DNA of 64,000 nucleotides from Ferranicluibacter quercicola (GTDB lineage: Bacteria > Pseudomonadota > Alphaproteobacteria > Rhizobiales > Rhizobiaceae): contig NZ_JAJOZR010000012.1 of the NCBI RefSeq assembly GCF_021168455.1, positions 1 through 64,000 of the forward strand, read 5' to 3'. Numbering within the stretch: the first letter of the stretch is position 1; each line of letters opens with the position of its first letter. Shown here one piece after another: positions 26,310 to 35,470 of the stretch. Both the position numbers and the translations under genes were made by a program. The notes beneath the pieces were generated by a model that searched no databases, was not told where the DNA came from, and worked only from the letters and a program-made list of their open reading frames with translations.

Positions 26310-26738
26310 TTGAGCTATCTTCTGATCAAATCCCTCCACGTCGCCACCATGGTCGCGTGGATCGGCGGCATGGTTCTTTTGTCGGCGATCCATCTCTGGC
26401 TGGCGCGGGCGCAGTGTCCGCGCACCGACCGCGAGACCGCGGTCATCACGACCGTCCGGCGCTGGGACGGGCGCGTGACCTCGCCGGCCATGGGCCTGAC
26501 CTGGCTGTTCGGCCTCGTCGCGGCCTGGCAGGGCGACTGGTTTACGGCGCCGTGGCTCCATGCCAAGCTGCTGCTGGTCGTCTTTCTCTCGGCTCTGCAC
26601 GGCATGCTCTCCGGCGCGCTGCGCCGCACCGCCGCCGATCCGAACCGCCTGCCGCCGGCCTTTGCCCGCCATGCCGGCGCCATCGTGCTCGTGACCATGC
26701 TGGTCATCGTGCTCCTCGTCGTCGTCAAGCCCTTCTGA
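26310..26738 (+). CDS. CopD/HemJ-like four-helix membrane protein
   Basis: The 142-residue form starts at TTG 26310 seven bases after AGGAGA; longer frames upstream look non-coding. Four hydrophobic helices carry YLLIKSLHVATMVAWIGGM and, later, WLHAKLLLVVFLSALHG. The His in the first helix and the HxKL motif in the third are those of the HemJ (UPF0093) protoporphyrinogen oxidase family, which overlaps with proteins labelled CopD. Haem synthesis is possible but not established. It precedes ubiA by 63 bases. Confidence 0.65.
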   Translation: MSYLLIKSLHVATMVAWIGGMVLLSAIHLWLARAQCPRTDRETAVITTVRRWDGRVTSPAMGLTWLFGLVAAWQGDWFTAPWLHAKLLLVVFLSALHGMLSGALRRTAADPNRLPPAFARHAGAIVLVTMLVIVLLVVVKPF

Positions 26739-26801
26739 TCTGCGAATGGAGCTGGTGTCATCGGCTTGACCGGCCGCAGACGAGACGGCAAACAGAATGC
26801 C

Positions 26802-27761
26802 ATGAACACACTGCCTTCCGAGAGCGGGCGCGTCTTCGATGCGCCATCGACCAACTGGGTCTATCGCATCCTGCCCCGGCCGCTCTGGCCCTATGCGCAG
26901 CTTGCCCGCTGGGACAGGCCGATCGGCTGGCAGCTTCTGATGTGGCCCTGTTTCTGGTCGGCCGCGCTGGCCGCCAATATGGCCGCTCTGGAGGGCACGG
27001 CCTCGGTCGGGCGCCTCATCCTGCATCTCGCGCTGTTTCTCGTGGGTTCCATCGCGATGCGCGGCGCCGGCTGCACCTATAACGATATCGTCGATGAGAG
27101 GATCGACATGGCGGTGGCCCGCACGCGCTCGCGGCCCCTGCCATCCGGCCGGGTGTCGCGCCGCAACGCCAAGCTCTTCATGGGCTTGCAGGCGCTGGTC
27201 GGCCTCGTGGTCCTGCTGCAGTTGAACGCATTTGCGATCGTGCTCGGCATTCTCTCTCTCGGCTTCGTCGCCATCTACCCCTTCGCCAAGCGCTTCACCG
27301 ACTGGCCGCAGGTCTTTCTCGGCATGGCCTTCTCATGGGGCGCCGTCATGGGCTGGGCGGCGGCGTTCGGCAGCCTTTCGGCCGCACCCGTCATGCTCTA
27401 CCTCGCCGCCATCGCCTGGACGGTCGGTTACGACACGATCTATGCCTATCAGGACCGCGAGGACGACGAGCTTGTCGGCGTGCGCTCGACCGCGCGCCGT
27501 TTCGGGGAACGACCGAAGCCCTGGCTGATCGCGCTCTACGGGCTCACCGTCGGTCTGCTCGTCCTCGCCTTCGCGCTGGCCGGCGCCGGTGCGCTCGCCT
27601 ACCTCGCGCTCGCCGCCGCCGCCGTCATGCTCTTCTACCAGATCGTCGTGCTCGATATCCACGACGCCGGGCAATGCCTCACCCTCTTCCGCTTCAACGG
27701 CAGGGTCGGCCTGATCGTCTTCGCCGGCCTGGCGGCAGCGTTTCTCGTCCGGCTGATCTAG
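26802..27761 (+). CDS. ubiA: 4-hydroxybenzoate polyprenyltransferase
   Basis: UbiA attaches the polyprenyl chain to 4-hydroxybenzoate in ubiquinone synthesis in the inner membrane. The 319-residue protein has the two aspartate motifs NDIVDERID and YDTIYAYQDREDD and about eight membrane spans, with RPLPSGRVS after the first motif. The start at 26802 gives the usual length. It would use the polyprenyl diphosphate made by the synthase at 7.7-8.7 kb. Confidence 0.94.
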   Translation: MNTLPSESGRVFDAPSTNWVYRILPRPLWPYAQLARWDRPIGWQLLMWPCFWSAALAANMAALEGTASVGRLILHLALFLVGSIAMRGAGCTYNDIVDERIDMAVARTRSRPLPSGRVSRRNAKLFMGLQALVGLVVLLQLNAFAIVLGILSLGFVAIYPFAKRFTDWPQVFLGMAFSWGAVMGWAAAFGSLSAAPVMLYLAAIAWTVGYDTIYAYQDREDDELVGVRSTARRFGERPKPWLIALYGLTVGLLVLAFALAGAGALAYLALAAAAVMLFYQIVVLDIHDAGQCLTLFRFNGRVGLIVFAGLAAAFLVRLI

Positions 27762-27773
27762 AGGTCCGACCTT

Positions 27774-27941
27774 TCAGGCGGCCGGCCAGTCGTTGGCGGG
27801 ATCGGGCACGACCTCGTCCTCGCCGTCGTCGCTATCGACCTTGTTCTGATCCGCGTCTTTCAACAGCCTTTCGCGCTCGGCATCCGTGTTCGCTTGCGTC
27901 GGCGCGGCATGGCCGGTCGTCGTCGGTTTGTCCTGTGTCAT
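27774..27941 (-). CDS. small acidic, probably disordered protein
   Basis: A 55-residue protein starting MTQDKPTTTGHAAPTQ, rich in Asp, Glu, Gln and Thr with no hydrophobic core (for example KVDSDDGEDEVVPDP). GAGGAG precedes the start at good spacing, supporting a real gene. No family is recognised. It is convergent with ubiA, 12 bases from its end. Confidence 0.6.
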   Translation of the reverse strand: MTQDKPTTTGHAAPTQANTDAERERLLKDADQNKVDSDDGEDEVVPDPANDWPAA

Positions 27942-28032
27942 GGCATGCTCCTCGTCGTTGCTGTCAGGCAACCGGCTCACCGCCGTGATTGTTCCCCGCG
28001 AACCGCGCGGGAAGCATGCGGGACCCACAAAC

Positions 28033-28059
28033 AAAAAGCCGGCCGCAGGGACGGCCGAC
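28033..28059 (-). terminator. intrinsic terminator
   Basis: On the minus strand an 8-bp stem (GTCGGCCG/CGGCCGGC, one G-T pair, 6-base loop) is followed by TTTTT. It lies directly after the DUF6101-like gene and before the small acidic protein gene, so it should end the former's transcript. Confidence 0.75.
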
Positions 28060-28089
28060 TTTCTGCACTGGAGGAGGAGGTCGAAGAGA

Positions 28090-28656
28090 TCAGCGACGCG
28101 CGATGATCTCGGAGCCGTCGATCTTCATCGCCACGCCGAGGCTGCCGGTGGTCCGGCGCATCAGAAAGCGCGGGCGGCGCTTGGTGTGAAGCGAATGGCG
28201 GCGGCGCGGCACGATCGGATGGGTCTTCACCTCGCCGAGATGGTTGTCGAGCGGCCGGGCAATGCCGTCGGCTTCCACCATCAGCATGGGGATGCGATAG
28301 GCTTCCGACCAGGCGCGCCAGTCGGCGGCGATGTCGGAGAGGTCGTGTGCGACGAGAAGGGGCACGCACAGGTCCGGATCGTCGTGATGCAGTTCCAGTG
28401 TCACCGTCACCTCGCCGTCGCCATGGTCGATGGCGCGGGCAGCAACACCCTTGAAGGCCCGCGCCGGCAGCGCGATGGACAGCGGCAGGCCGCTCGACGG
28501 CAGAACCTTGCGCATCACCGCGCCGCGTTCGTCGAGGCTGATCGTCACATTGCTCCGGGCGCCCGGCAGCGCAAAGCTGGCATGTTGCGGGAAACGCTTC
28601 GGATCGAGCCGCAGTTCGGTGTCGACCCAGGCAGGTTGAGAAACGGTTTTCAGCAT
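28090..28656 (-). CDS. conserved rhizobial protein, DUF6101-like
   Basis: The 188-residue soluble protein has no signal peptide or membrane span. It starts MLKTVSQPAWVDTELRLDP, has a beta-rich middle (GDGEVTVTLELHHDDPDLCVPL) and a basic C-terminus with RRRHSLHTKRRPRFLMRRT. I recall this type as DUF6101, conserved in Rhizobiales without known function. It stands alone, with a terminator 30 bases after its stop and a 320-base non-coding region upstream. Confidence 0.7.
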   Translation of the reverse strand: MLKTVSQPAWVDTELRLDPKRFPQHASFALPGARSNVTISLDERGAVMRKVLPSSGLPLSIALPARAFKGVAARAIDHGDGEVTVTLELHHDDPDLCVPLLVAHDLSDIAADWRAWSEAYRIPMLMVEADGIARPLDNHLGEVKTHPIVPRRRHSLHTKRRPRFLMRRTTGSLGVAMKIDGSEIIARR

Positions 28657-28979
28657 GTCATTTCGCCCTTGTTTTACCCTTGAGAGCCGGTTTCCGGTCT
28701 TTTCTCATCGAGACGTTTTCGTCTTCTATGGAGGTCAACATAGGCGGCGGCTGTTTGAGACCGCTTAAAATTCGCGGTTAAAAAACTTTGCATTCCCCGA
28801 TGGTTAGCAAAACTCGACGCTTTACGGTTTAAAAGGCGTCAATGCGCCGCCTCGCATTTTCCGCAAAAAGCCTCGCGCAAGCAGCACCCGTCATGGTGAA
28901 GCGACATGGCCGCAGCATGCCGGCGCGTGCCCTTCAGCGCGCGCCGCGCGCGGCGGCCGTCAAGGCAACGGGGCGGCAA
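28657..28979. promoter_or_regulatory. A/T-rich divergent intergenic region
   Basis: This gene-free stretch separates the DUF6101-like and DUF1217 genes. It contains three similar short motifs, CCGCTTAAAA (28761-28770), GCGGTTAAAA (28774-28783) and ACGGTTTAAAA (28824-28834), which may be regulator sites or promoter elements. An in-frame extension of the DUF1217 gene from 28842 looks non-coding. No confident promoter can be assigned. Confidence 0.4.
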
Positions 28980-31439
28980 ATGGCATCGACCTATCTCGAC
29001 TATAATCTCGTCGTTCGGGACATGAAGGAGAGCATCAATCGCGTCTCCCAGCAGAAGATGGTCGAGCGCGATACCCAGTATTACAAGGACAATATCGGCA
29101 AGGTCACGACCGTCGATGCTTTCCTCGACGACTATCGGCTCTATTCCTATGCCATGAAGGCCCACGGCCTGGAGGACATGACCTACGCCAAGGCGTTCAT
29201 GCGCAAGGTGCTGGAAAGCGACCTCAACGACGATGCCAGCTATGCCAACAAGCTGAGCGACGATCGCTATCGCAATTTCGCGATGGCCTTCAGCTTCGAC
29301 AAGTCGACCACGGTGGCACAGACCGGCGCACAGGAAGACGCGCTGATCGGTCTCTACAATGCCAATATCGCCAATGCCGACAGCGTCATGAACACCGAGG
29401 TGAACTATTTTAACGCAATGACGGCGGGCGGCAATATTCAGACCGTCGATCAGTTCCTGCAGAACGAGCGTTTGCGCGACTATGCCTTTCCGCTGTTCGG
29501 ACTGAAGCCCGACAATTTCGATTTCACGCAGGTGCGCCAGGCCCTGACGAGCGATATCGGCGACCCCGCAAGCTACGTCAACACCCTGCAGCAATCCGCC
29601 GCCGATGCCCTGTCCGGTCGCGGTGCGGAGATCCAGGCGACGATCTCCAAGTTCGACGAGCGCTCCCGCGCCTCCGCGCAGATCAAGACGCTGACGAACA
29701 GCCTGTTCCAGCCGGGCGCCGACCAGGCGGCCATTCAGGCGCAAGTCTCCGAGCAGGAGGCGATCTTCAACGCGCTGGACGCCCAGCTTCCGCCGGAATC
29801 CCAAACCGCCGCGGCCGTTTCGGTCCTGCAGTCGGAATATGCGCAGCTCGACTATGACGGCACCCTCGCCACCAATCTGAAGGCCATGGCGACGGCCTTC
29901 AAGTTCAACCCCGACGGCACCGCCCCCGCCACGGGCCCGCTCATCGGAGACTCCGACAAGGCCTCGATGCGCGAACTCTATTTCGCCTCCGCACCGCGGC
30001 TGACCGGTACGGGCGCGCTGATCAACAAGGATTACTTCGAGGCGCACGTCAACGATTTCACCACTGCGACCGACCTTCTCGCCGACAGCCGCATGCGTTC
30101 CTACATCATCACGGCCTACGGCATTCCGCGCGGAACGGGCTCCGGCGTGCTCAACGCCATCATCACCAGCGACCTCGACGATCCCACGAGCTACGCCAAC
30201 ACCACCGGTGCGGAGAACAATGCCGCCTACAAGGCGCTGGCCGCCGGCTTCAACTTCAAGCCGGACGGAACGCTGGCGGCCGGCGAGGTGCCCCAGACGG
30301 CAGAGCAGACGCGTTCGGCCTCGGCAAACTACATGAACCGCTACAACGATGCGGCGGATGCGTCCGACGCAAGCCTGATCTCCGCCTATAAGGCTCTGAT
30401 CGGCTCGGCGACCACCGTCGATGCCCTGCTGAACAACCCCAAGGGCCTTCAGGTCGCGCTTTCGGCCTTCGGCCTGGAAAACGAAGGCAAGAGCGTGCGC
30501 GAGCTGCGCCGGATCCTGACCAGCGACGTGAACGACCCGAAGAGCTACGTGAACACGCTGAAGGACGACCGTTACGTCAAGCTCGTCAACGCCTTCAACT
30601 TCAAGGCGGACGGCAAGATCGGCGCGCCGAAGCTCGCCCAGTCGCAGTCGGAAATTCTGCAGATCTCCAAGGCCTATGTGCTGGCCAAGAGCCAGTTCGG
30701 CACGGAGAAGGACAAGACCGACGCGACGGCGGAGGCCAAGTATTATGCGGCACAGATGGAGAAGGTCCAGACGCTCGACGATCTCCTGAAGGATACGCGC
30801 ATGACGAACTTCATGCTGGTGGCGACCGGCATCGATCCGAAGACGGTGAAGAAGGACGAGCTGAAGAAGATCTTCACCTCCGACCTCTCCGACCCCAAGA
30901 GCTACATCAACACGCAGGCGGACTCGCGCTATCGCGAACTGGTCGCCTCCTTCAACTTCGATGCGACCGGCAAGACGGTGCGTCCGCAGGAAAACCAGAT
31001 CCAGACCCGCCGTGGTCTGCTGGAAACGCAGGACCTCTATTACAACCAGACGCTGGAAGAGCAGAAGGGCGAGGACAATGCCGGCGTCCGCCTGGCGCTC
31101 TATTTCCGCCGCATGGCACCGGAAATCGGTTCGTCCTTCGACATTCTCGCCGACAATGCGCTGATGCAGGTGGTGCGCACGGCCTTCAGCATCCCCGAAG
31201 AGATGAGCAGCGCCGACGTGGACGTTCAGTCGGAATACATCAAGCGTGTCCTGGACGTGAAGGATCTGCGCGATCCGGAAAAGCTCGAAAAGCTGATGAA
31301 GCGGTTCACCGCGCTTTACGATGTGGAAAACAACACCGTGACCTCACCGGCCCTGTCGGTCCTGTCCTCCTCGGGCAGCAGCGCCGGCATCAGCGGCGAT
31401 TCGCTGCTGGCGATCGCGCAGCTGCGTCGCGGCGGTTGA
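28980..31439 (+). CDS. DUF1217 multi-repeat protein
   Basis: The 819-residue protein starts MASTYLDYNLVVRDMKESI. About six copies of a DUF1217-type unit follow, each reading roughly 'DxLLxDxRLxxYxLxAxGL ... ILTSDLxDPxSYxNTLxDxRYxxLxxAFNF'. They begin near 29117, 29440, 30070, 30420, 30775 and 31135. DUF1217 proteins are found in rhizobial flagellar clusters, with no defined role. No flagellar gene is nearby here. There is no signal peptide, so export, if any, would use another route such as the flagellar system. Confidence 0.8.
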   Translation: MASTYLDYNLVVRDMKESINRVSQQKMVERDTQYYKDNIGKVTTVDAFLDDYRLYSYAMKAHGLEDMTYAKAFMRKVLESDLNDDASYANKLSDDRYRNFAMAFSFDKSTTVAQTGAQEDALIGLYNANIANADSVMNTEVNYFNAMTAGGNIQTVDQFLQNERLRDYAFPLFGLKPDNFDFTQVRQALTSDIGDPASYVNTLQQSAADALSGRGAEIQATISKFDERSRASAQIKTLTNSLFQPGADQAAIQAQVSEQEAIFNALDAQLPPESQTAAAVSVLQSEYAQLDYDGTLATNLKAMATAFKFNPDGTAPATGPLIGDSDKASMRELYFASAPRLTGTGALINKDYFEAHVNDFTTATDLLADSRMRSYIITAYGIPRGTGSGVLNAIITSDLDDPTSYANTTGAENNAAYKALAAGFNFKPDGTLAAGEVPQTAEQTRSASANYMNRYNDAADASDASLISAYKALIGSATTVDALLNNPKGLQVALSAFGLENEGKSVRELRRILTSDVNDPKSYVNTLKDDRYVKLVNAFNFKADGKIGAPKLAQSQSEILQISKAYVLAKSQFGTEKDKTDATAEAKYYAAQMEKVQTLDDLLKDTRMTNFMLVATGIDPKTVKKDELKKIFTSDLSDPKSYINTQADSRYRELVASFNFDATGKTVRPQENQIQTRRGLLETQDLYYNQTLEEQKGEDNAGVRLALYFRRMAPEIGSSFDILADNALMQVVRTAFSIPEEMSSADVDVQSEYIKRVLDVKDLRDPEKLEKLMKRFTALYDVENNTVTSPALSVLSSSGSSAGISGDSLLAIAQLRRGG

Positions 31440-31460
31440 TCGCGGCGCCCGCGCGCATCC

Positions 31461-32924
31461 TTACGGCCTAATCTGCAGCACCTTGTCCGGGTTCATGATC
31501 CCGGCCGGGTCGAACGCGTGCTTGATGCGCTGCATCAGGTCGATCTCGATGCCGTGGCGCACCTCGGCCAGCTCGTCGCGCTTCAGCTGGCCGATGCCGT
31601 GTTCGGCAGAGATCGAGCCGCCATGCGCCAGCACGATGCCGTGCACGATCGCGTTCATCTCCCGCCAGCGCTCCAGAAAGGCTCGTCTGTCGGCGCCGAC
31701 CGGCTGGGAGATGTTATAGTGGATGTTGCCGTCGCCCATATGGCCGAAGGCGCAGATCCGCGCGCCGGGTATCGCCGCCATCACGGCCGCATCGGCCTGC
31801 GCCATGAAGGCGGGTATGCTGGCGATGGGCACCGACACGTCATGCTTGATCGACCCGCCCTCCGGCCGCTGCGCCAGCGACAGGCTTTCCCGCATATGCC
31901 AGAGCGCCTTCCGCTGCGCCTCGCTGGAGGCGACGATCGCATCGTCCACGAGCCGGTTCTCGATCGCGCCGGAGAGCAGCGCCTCCATCGTGCGGCCGGC
32001 ACTCTCCGCACTGTCGGCGCTGGAAATGTCGATCAGCGCGTACCAGGGATGCACGGTCGTCATCGGGTCGGTGACGCCGGGAATGTTGCGCACCGAGAAG
32101 TCGATGCCGATGCGCGGCATCAGCTCGAACCCGGTCAAGGTCTGCCCGCACAGCGTGGAGGCCCGTTCGAACAGCGCCAGCGCATTCTCGACGGTGCGCA
32201 GGCCGGCCAGTGCGACCTCGTGGCCGAGCGGCTTTGGAAACAGCCGCAGCACCGCGCCGGTGATGACGCCGAGCGTGCCTTCCGCGCCGATGAAGAGATC
32301 GCGCAGATCGTAGCCCGTATTGTCCTTCTTCAGGCGGCGCAGTCCGTCCCAGATCTCCCCGGTCGGCAGCACCACTTCGAGACCGAGGCACAGCTGGCGC
32401 ATATTGCCATAGGCCAGAACCGCCGTGCCCCCGGCATTGGTCGAGAGATTGCCGCCGATCCGGCACGACCCCTCCGAGCCGAGCGACAGCGGAAACAGCC
32501 GGTCCACCCGGTCGGCCGCCGACTGGATATCGGCGAGAATGCAGCCGGCATCCGCCACGATGACATTGCCGACCGGATCGACATCGCGGATGCGGTTCAT
32601 CCGCTCCAGCGACAGGAGAATGTCGGCCGCCCCCGTGCGGGGGATCTGGCCCGCCACATGGCCGGTATTGCCCGCCTGCGGCACGATGGCGACGCCGGTC
32701 TCGCTGGCAAGCGTCAGGATCGCCGCGACCTCCGCGACATCTGCCGGCTTCAGCACCGCCGGCGTCGTGCCGCGATAGAGCCCGCGCGTCTCCACCAGAT
32801 AGCGATCCTCGACCTCGGCCCCCACCTCGGCATGTCCGCCGACGAGATCGACGAAGCGCTGGACGAGGGCGGGCGAGGGGACGGTGTTGGTCATGACGGC
32901 GCTTTCCGTGAGTTTGTCAGGCAT
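31461..32924 (-). CDS. FAD-linked 2-hydroxyacid dehydrogenase (D-2-hydroxyglutarate/D-lactate type)
   Basis: A 487-residue flavoprotein of the FAD-binding type 4 plus FAD-oxidase C family. The FAD loop VPQAGNTGHVAGQIP and LGSEGSCRIGGNLSTNAGG lie in the N-terminal half, and the C-terminal half contains GHMGDGNIHYNIS and ISAEHGIGQLKR. These are the motifs of D-2-hydroxyglutarate and D-lactate dehydrogenases; the exact substrate is not distinguishable. An ATG at residue 11 is an alternative start. Confidence 0.88.
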   Translation of the reverse strand: MPDKLTESAVMTNTVPSPALVQRFVDLVGGHAEVGAEVEDRYLVETRGLYRGTTPAVLKPADVAEVAAILTLASETGVAIVPQAGNTGHVAGQIPRTGAADILLSLERMNRIRDVDPVGNVIVADAGCILADIQSAADRVDRLFPLSLGSEGSCRIGGNLSTNAGGTAVLAYGNMRQLCLGLEVVLPTGEIWDGLRRLKKDNTGYDLRDLFIGAEGTLGVITGAVLRLFPKPLGHEVALAGLRTVENALALFERASTLCGQTLTGFELMPRIGIDFSVRNIPGVTDPMTTVHPWYALIDISSADSAESAGRTMEALLSGAIENRLVDDAIVASSEAQRKALWHMRESLSLAQRPEGGSIKHDVSVPIASIPAFMAQADAAVMAAIPGARICAFGHMGDGNIHYNISQPVGADRRAFLERWREMNAIVHGIVLAHGGSISAEHGIGQLKRDELAEVRHGIEIDLMQRIKHAFDPAGIMNPDKVLQIRP

Positions 32925-33026
32925 TAAGAGGAATCCGGCATTCCCGGAGAGACACGCGACGACACAGGAATCGAGAGGTCGGCGGGTTCAGAATGAACCT
33001 GGCAGGCTCGCATGTCGATGTTCGTC

Positions 33027-34019
33027 TCAGCGCGGCGCAGCTGCCCGCTCCAGCCGGTCGCGGATGGCCTCGCCGAGACCGTCGTCCGGAATGGCGGAAA
33101 AGGCGATCGTCCGGGCGCCGGTGGCGTCGGCCTGCTTCATATAGGAAAAGAGGTGGGCGGCGGCTTCCCGCAGATTGCCGGTCGGGCTGAGGTCGAGCAC
33201 GATCGCGGCCTTTTCCTCGCCGGGAAGCGCCACGCCGCCGAAGCGGATCAGCGCCTCGCCCGGCCGCACCTCGGTCGCATCCAGCCGCACGGCGGCATCC
33301 GGCGCATAATGCGAGGCGAGCATGCCGGGCGCCTCCAAGGCGGCACCGACGGCCTGAATGGCCGCACCCGCGGTCTCCGGTCGCAAAAGCCGCTGGCCTG
33401 CGACAGCCTCGATGTCGGCCGCCGCCAGCCCGCCCGGCCGCAGCAGGCGAAGCTGCCCGTTCTCCACCTTCACGATGGTCGATTCCAGCCCGATGCCGGC
33501 CGGTCCCGCGTCGAGAATGAGGTCGATGGCCGATCCGAGATCGTCGGCCACATGCGCGGCCGTCGTCGGGCTGATCCGCCCCGACGTGTTGGCGCTGGGG
33601 GCCGCCAGCGGCTTGCCGAAAGCGGAAATGACCGCGCGCGCAAAACCCTCCGGCATCCGCAGGCCGAGCGTCTCGAGCCCGGCCGTGGCCAGCGCATGCA
33701 CCGCGCTGTCGGGCGCCCGCGCGACCACCAGCGTCAGCGGCCCCGGCCAGAAGGCCTCGGCGAGACGCCGCGAGATCGGATCGAACAGGCCATGGCGCGC
33801 GGCCATCTCCATGTCGGACACATGCGAGATCAGCGGATTGAAGCGCGGCCGGCCCTTCACCTCGTAGATCGAGGCGATCGCCTCGGCCCGCGTCGCATCG
33901 GCCGCAAGCCCGTAGACGGTCTCCGTCGGCAAGGCGATCGGCCGGCCGCGGCCGAGCACGTCCACGGCACGCGCCAGCGCGCCCGCCCGGTCCAAGGTCG
34001 TGTCGATGATCTCTGCCAT
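33027..34019 (-). CDS. L-threonylcarbamoyladenylate synthase, Sua5 type
   Basis: The 330-residue protein makes threonylcarbamoyl-AMP for the t6A37 modification of tRNA. The YrdC domain shows ALPTETVYGLAADA, KGRPRFNPLISHV and APSANTSGRISPT. A C-terminal Sua5 domain (about 200-330, after GMLASHYAPDA) marks it as the long form. Gene names used are tsaC2 or sua5. It is followed on the same strand by the dehydrogenase gene, 102 bases away. Confidence 0.93.
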   Translation of the reverse strand: MAEIIDTTLDRAGALARAVDVLGRGRPIALPTETVYGLAADATRAEAIASIYEVKGRPRFNPLISHVSDMEMAARHGLFDPISRRLAEAFWPGPLTLVVARAPDSAVHALATAGLETLGLRMPEGFARAVISAFGKPLAAPSANTSGRISPTTAAHVADDLGSAIDLILDAGPAGIGLESTIVKVENGQLRLLRPGGLAAADIEAVAGQRLLRPETAGAAIQAVGAALEAPGMLASHYAPDAAVRLDATEVRPGEALIRFGGVALPGEEKAAIVLDLSPTGNLREAAAHLFSYMKQADATGARTIAFSAIPDDGLGEAIRDRLERAAAPR

Positions 34020-34228
34020 GCCGTTTTCGCGCTTCCGTCCGGTGAAGCGGCTGTCTTAAAGGATCGCGCAGGAATGTGCAGCGGTTTTGCGGGTGCGACG
34101 CGCGAAAAAGCAGAGACGCGAAGCGTACGGCCCTATCTGGAAATGGTACAGGAGAGCCCGTGTCGAAAGGCGACGGCGTCTCGGCCCTGCGTCGGTCCCG
34201 CTTTCGCGCCCGAGGAGAGGGCGCCGGC

Positions 34229-34837
34229 TCAGAGCGCGCGGATGATCGTGCGCAGGGCGTCGTTTTTGGCGCCCAGCATCAGCACGTTCTTCAGCGCCGT
34301 CTTCGGGTCCTGCGTGCGGAAGAGAAGGCCGCCATCGCGGACGGTGCGGTTGATCACGAGCTTGCCCTGCTCGCGGTCGAGGTCCATCGCGACGGCGAAA
34401 TACATGCGCGAATATCCGCGCCGGACATCGTCGAAGAAATGTTCGTCCTTGCCGATCTCGCAGAAGAAATTGGCCATGTAGAACGACCAGCGGACATCGT
34501 CATAGTCCGCGAACCTGGTCCGCGCCGCCGTCACGTGGCAGTAGCCGAGATGCGGGCTGCCATCGAGCGTGCGGTGGAAGATCATCTTGGGAAAGCGGAT
34601 CGACGCGTGAAAGCCGTTGATGCGGTCGTAGGCGAGCGTGCCGGCGGCCTCCAGCTTGCGCCCGGTCCGCTCCGCCACTTCCTTGTGCGTCAGGTAGCGC
34701 CGCGCGGCGCGCGCGTCGGAGGTCGAGCGGTTGATGCGGCCCGTGCGCAGGTAATCCGTGTACACGCCCCCGCGTTGTTCCTTGGGGGCCTTGGCATCAT
34801 CATAGTAGCGCAGGTTGGCCATGGTCTGGTCCAGCAT
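34229..34837 (-). CDS. uncharacterised rhizobial protein
   Basis: The 202-residue soluble protein starts MLDQTMANLRYYDDAKAP (a second ATG is five codons on). It contains RSTSDARAARRYLTHKEVAE, a HASIRFPKMIFHRTLDGSP segment and the ending MLGAKNDALRTIIRAL. No known family, membrane span or catalytic motif is apparent. It is an isolated gene between the Sua5-type gene and the cobalamin riboswitch region. Confidence 0.6.
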   Translation of the reverse strand: MLDQTMANLRYYDDAKAPKEQRGGVYTDYLRTGRINRSTSDARAARRYLTHKEVAERTGRKLEAAGTLAYDRINGFHASIRFPKMIFHRTLDGSPHLGYCHVTAARTRFADYDDVRWSFYMANFFCEIGKDEHFFDDVRRGYSRMYFAVAMDLDREQGKLVINRTVRDGGLLFRTQDPKTALKNVLMLGAKNDALRTIIRAL

Positions 34838-35140
34838 GGATGATCTTCCTTTTCGTCAGTTTTACGGGCCCGCCATGGCGCGAGGCTTGCGTCATCAGGC
34901 CATGTGTCGTCGGGATGGGGGCGGGGCGCGGTCCTCGATGTCGCAAATGCGCACGCCGTCGCGATGCGCAAGGCCGACCGGAAAAGCGACATCTGCCCAG
35001 ATTTCACGCATCCTGTTGTTTCTCTTGAAGGATCGGCGCACGCAGCGCGAAAAATGCCCGGCGATCGCGCGTGTCGTCTTTCTCAAATCGCGTGTCGCTT
35101 CTTGGCCTCTGAAATCGGCCGGCGCGGCGTTAGATAGAGA
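34838..35140. other. intergenic region upstream of riboswitch
   Basis: About 300 bases between the uncharacterised minus-strand gene and the plus-strand riboswitch. I see no gene here; short open frames on both strands lack ribosome binding sites and family resemblance. It should hold the promoters for both flanking transcripts, but no consensus stood out. Confidence 0.5.
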
Positions 35141-35144
35141 GGCT

Positions 35145-35312
35145 CAAGGCGCCGGTTTCCAAGGGATCCGGACAAATTGGGAAGCCGGTCGAAACCCGGC
35201 GCTGCGCCCGCAACGGTGGTGGAGCATGACGCCGGCAGAGCCTTCTCGAGGGGTTGAGCAACCCCGAGGTCTGTATGGCGGGATGCCCCTGAGCCCGGAC
35301 ACCTGTCTTGCG
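35145..35312 (+). ncRNA. cobalamin (B12) riboswitch
   Basis: The conserved core is present in order: GGTTTCC near 35154, GGGAAGCCGGTCGAAACCCGGC (35179-35200, shown in part), the B12-box-like CTGCGCCCGCAACGGT at 35202-35217, a variable hairpin GGGGTTGAGCAACCCC, and the 3' AGCCCGGACACCTG at 35292-35304. This is the standard adenosylcobalamin aptamer order. It is followed after about 160 bases by the Rieske oxygenase gene, so low cobalamin should raise gbcAB expression. Confidence 0.92.
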
Positions 35313-35470
35313 CCGACGGTACGGTCATTGATGTGAATGTCTTGGTGCGGCGGTTGCCGGGTGCGAGCGAAAACGGCTTTCCCGGCCATACCGGCCCTGT
35401 CTATGGCCCCTTGACGGGGTTTCGGGATGGCGACCCCTCGGAAGGGTCCGTGGTATAAAGGAACGGGAAC

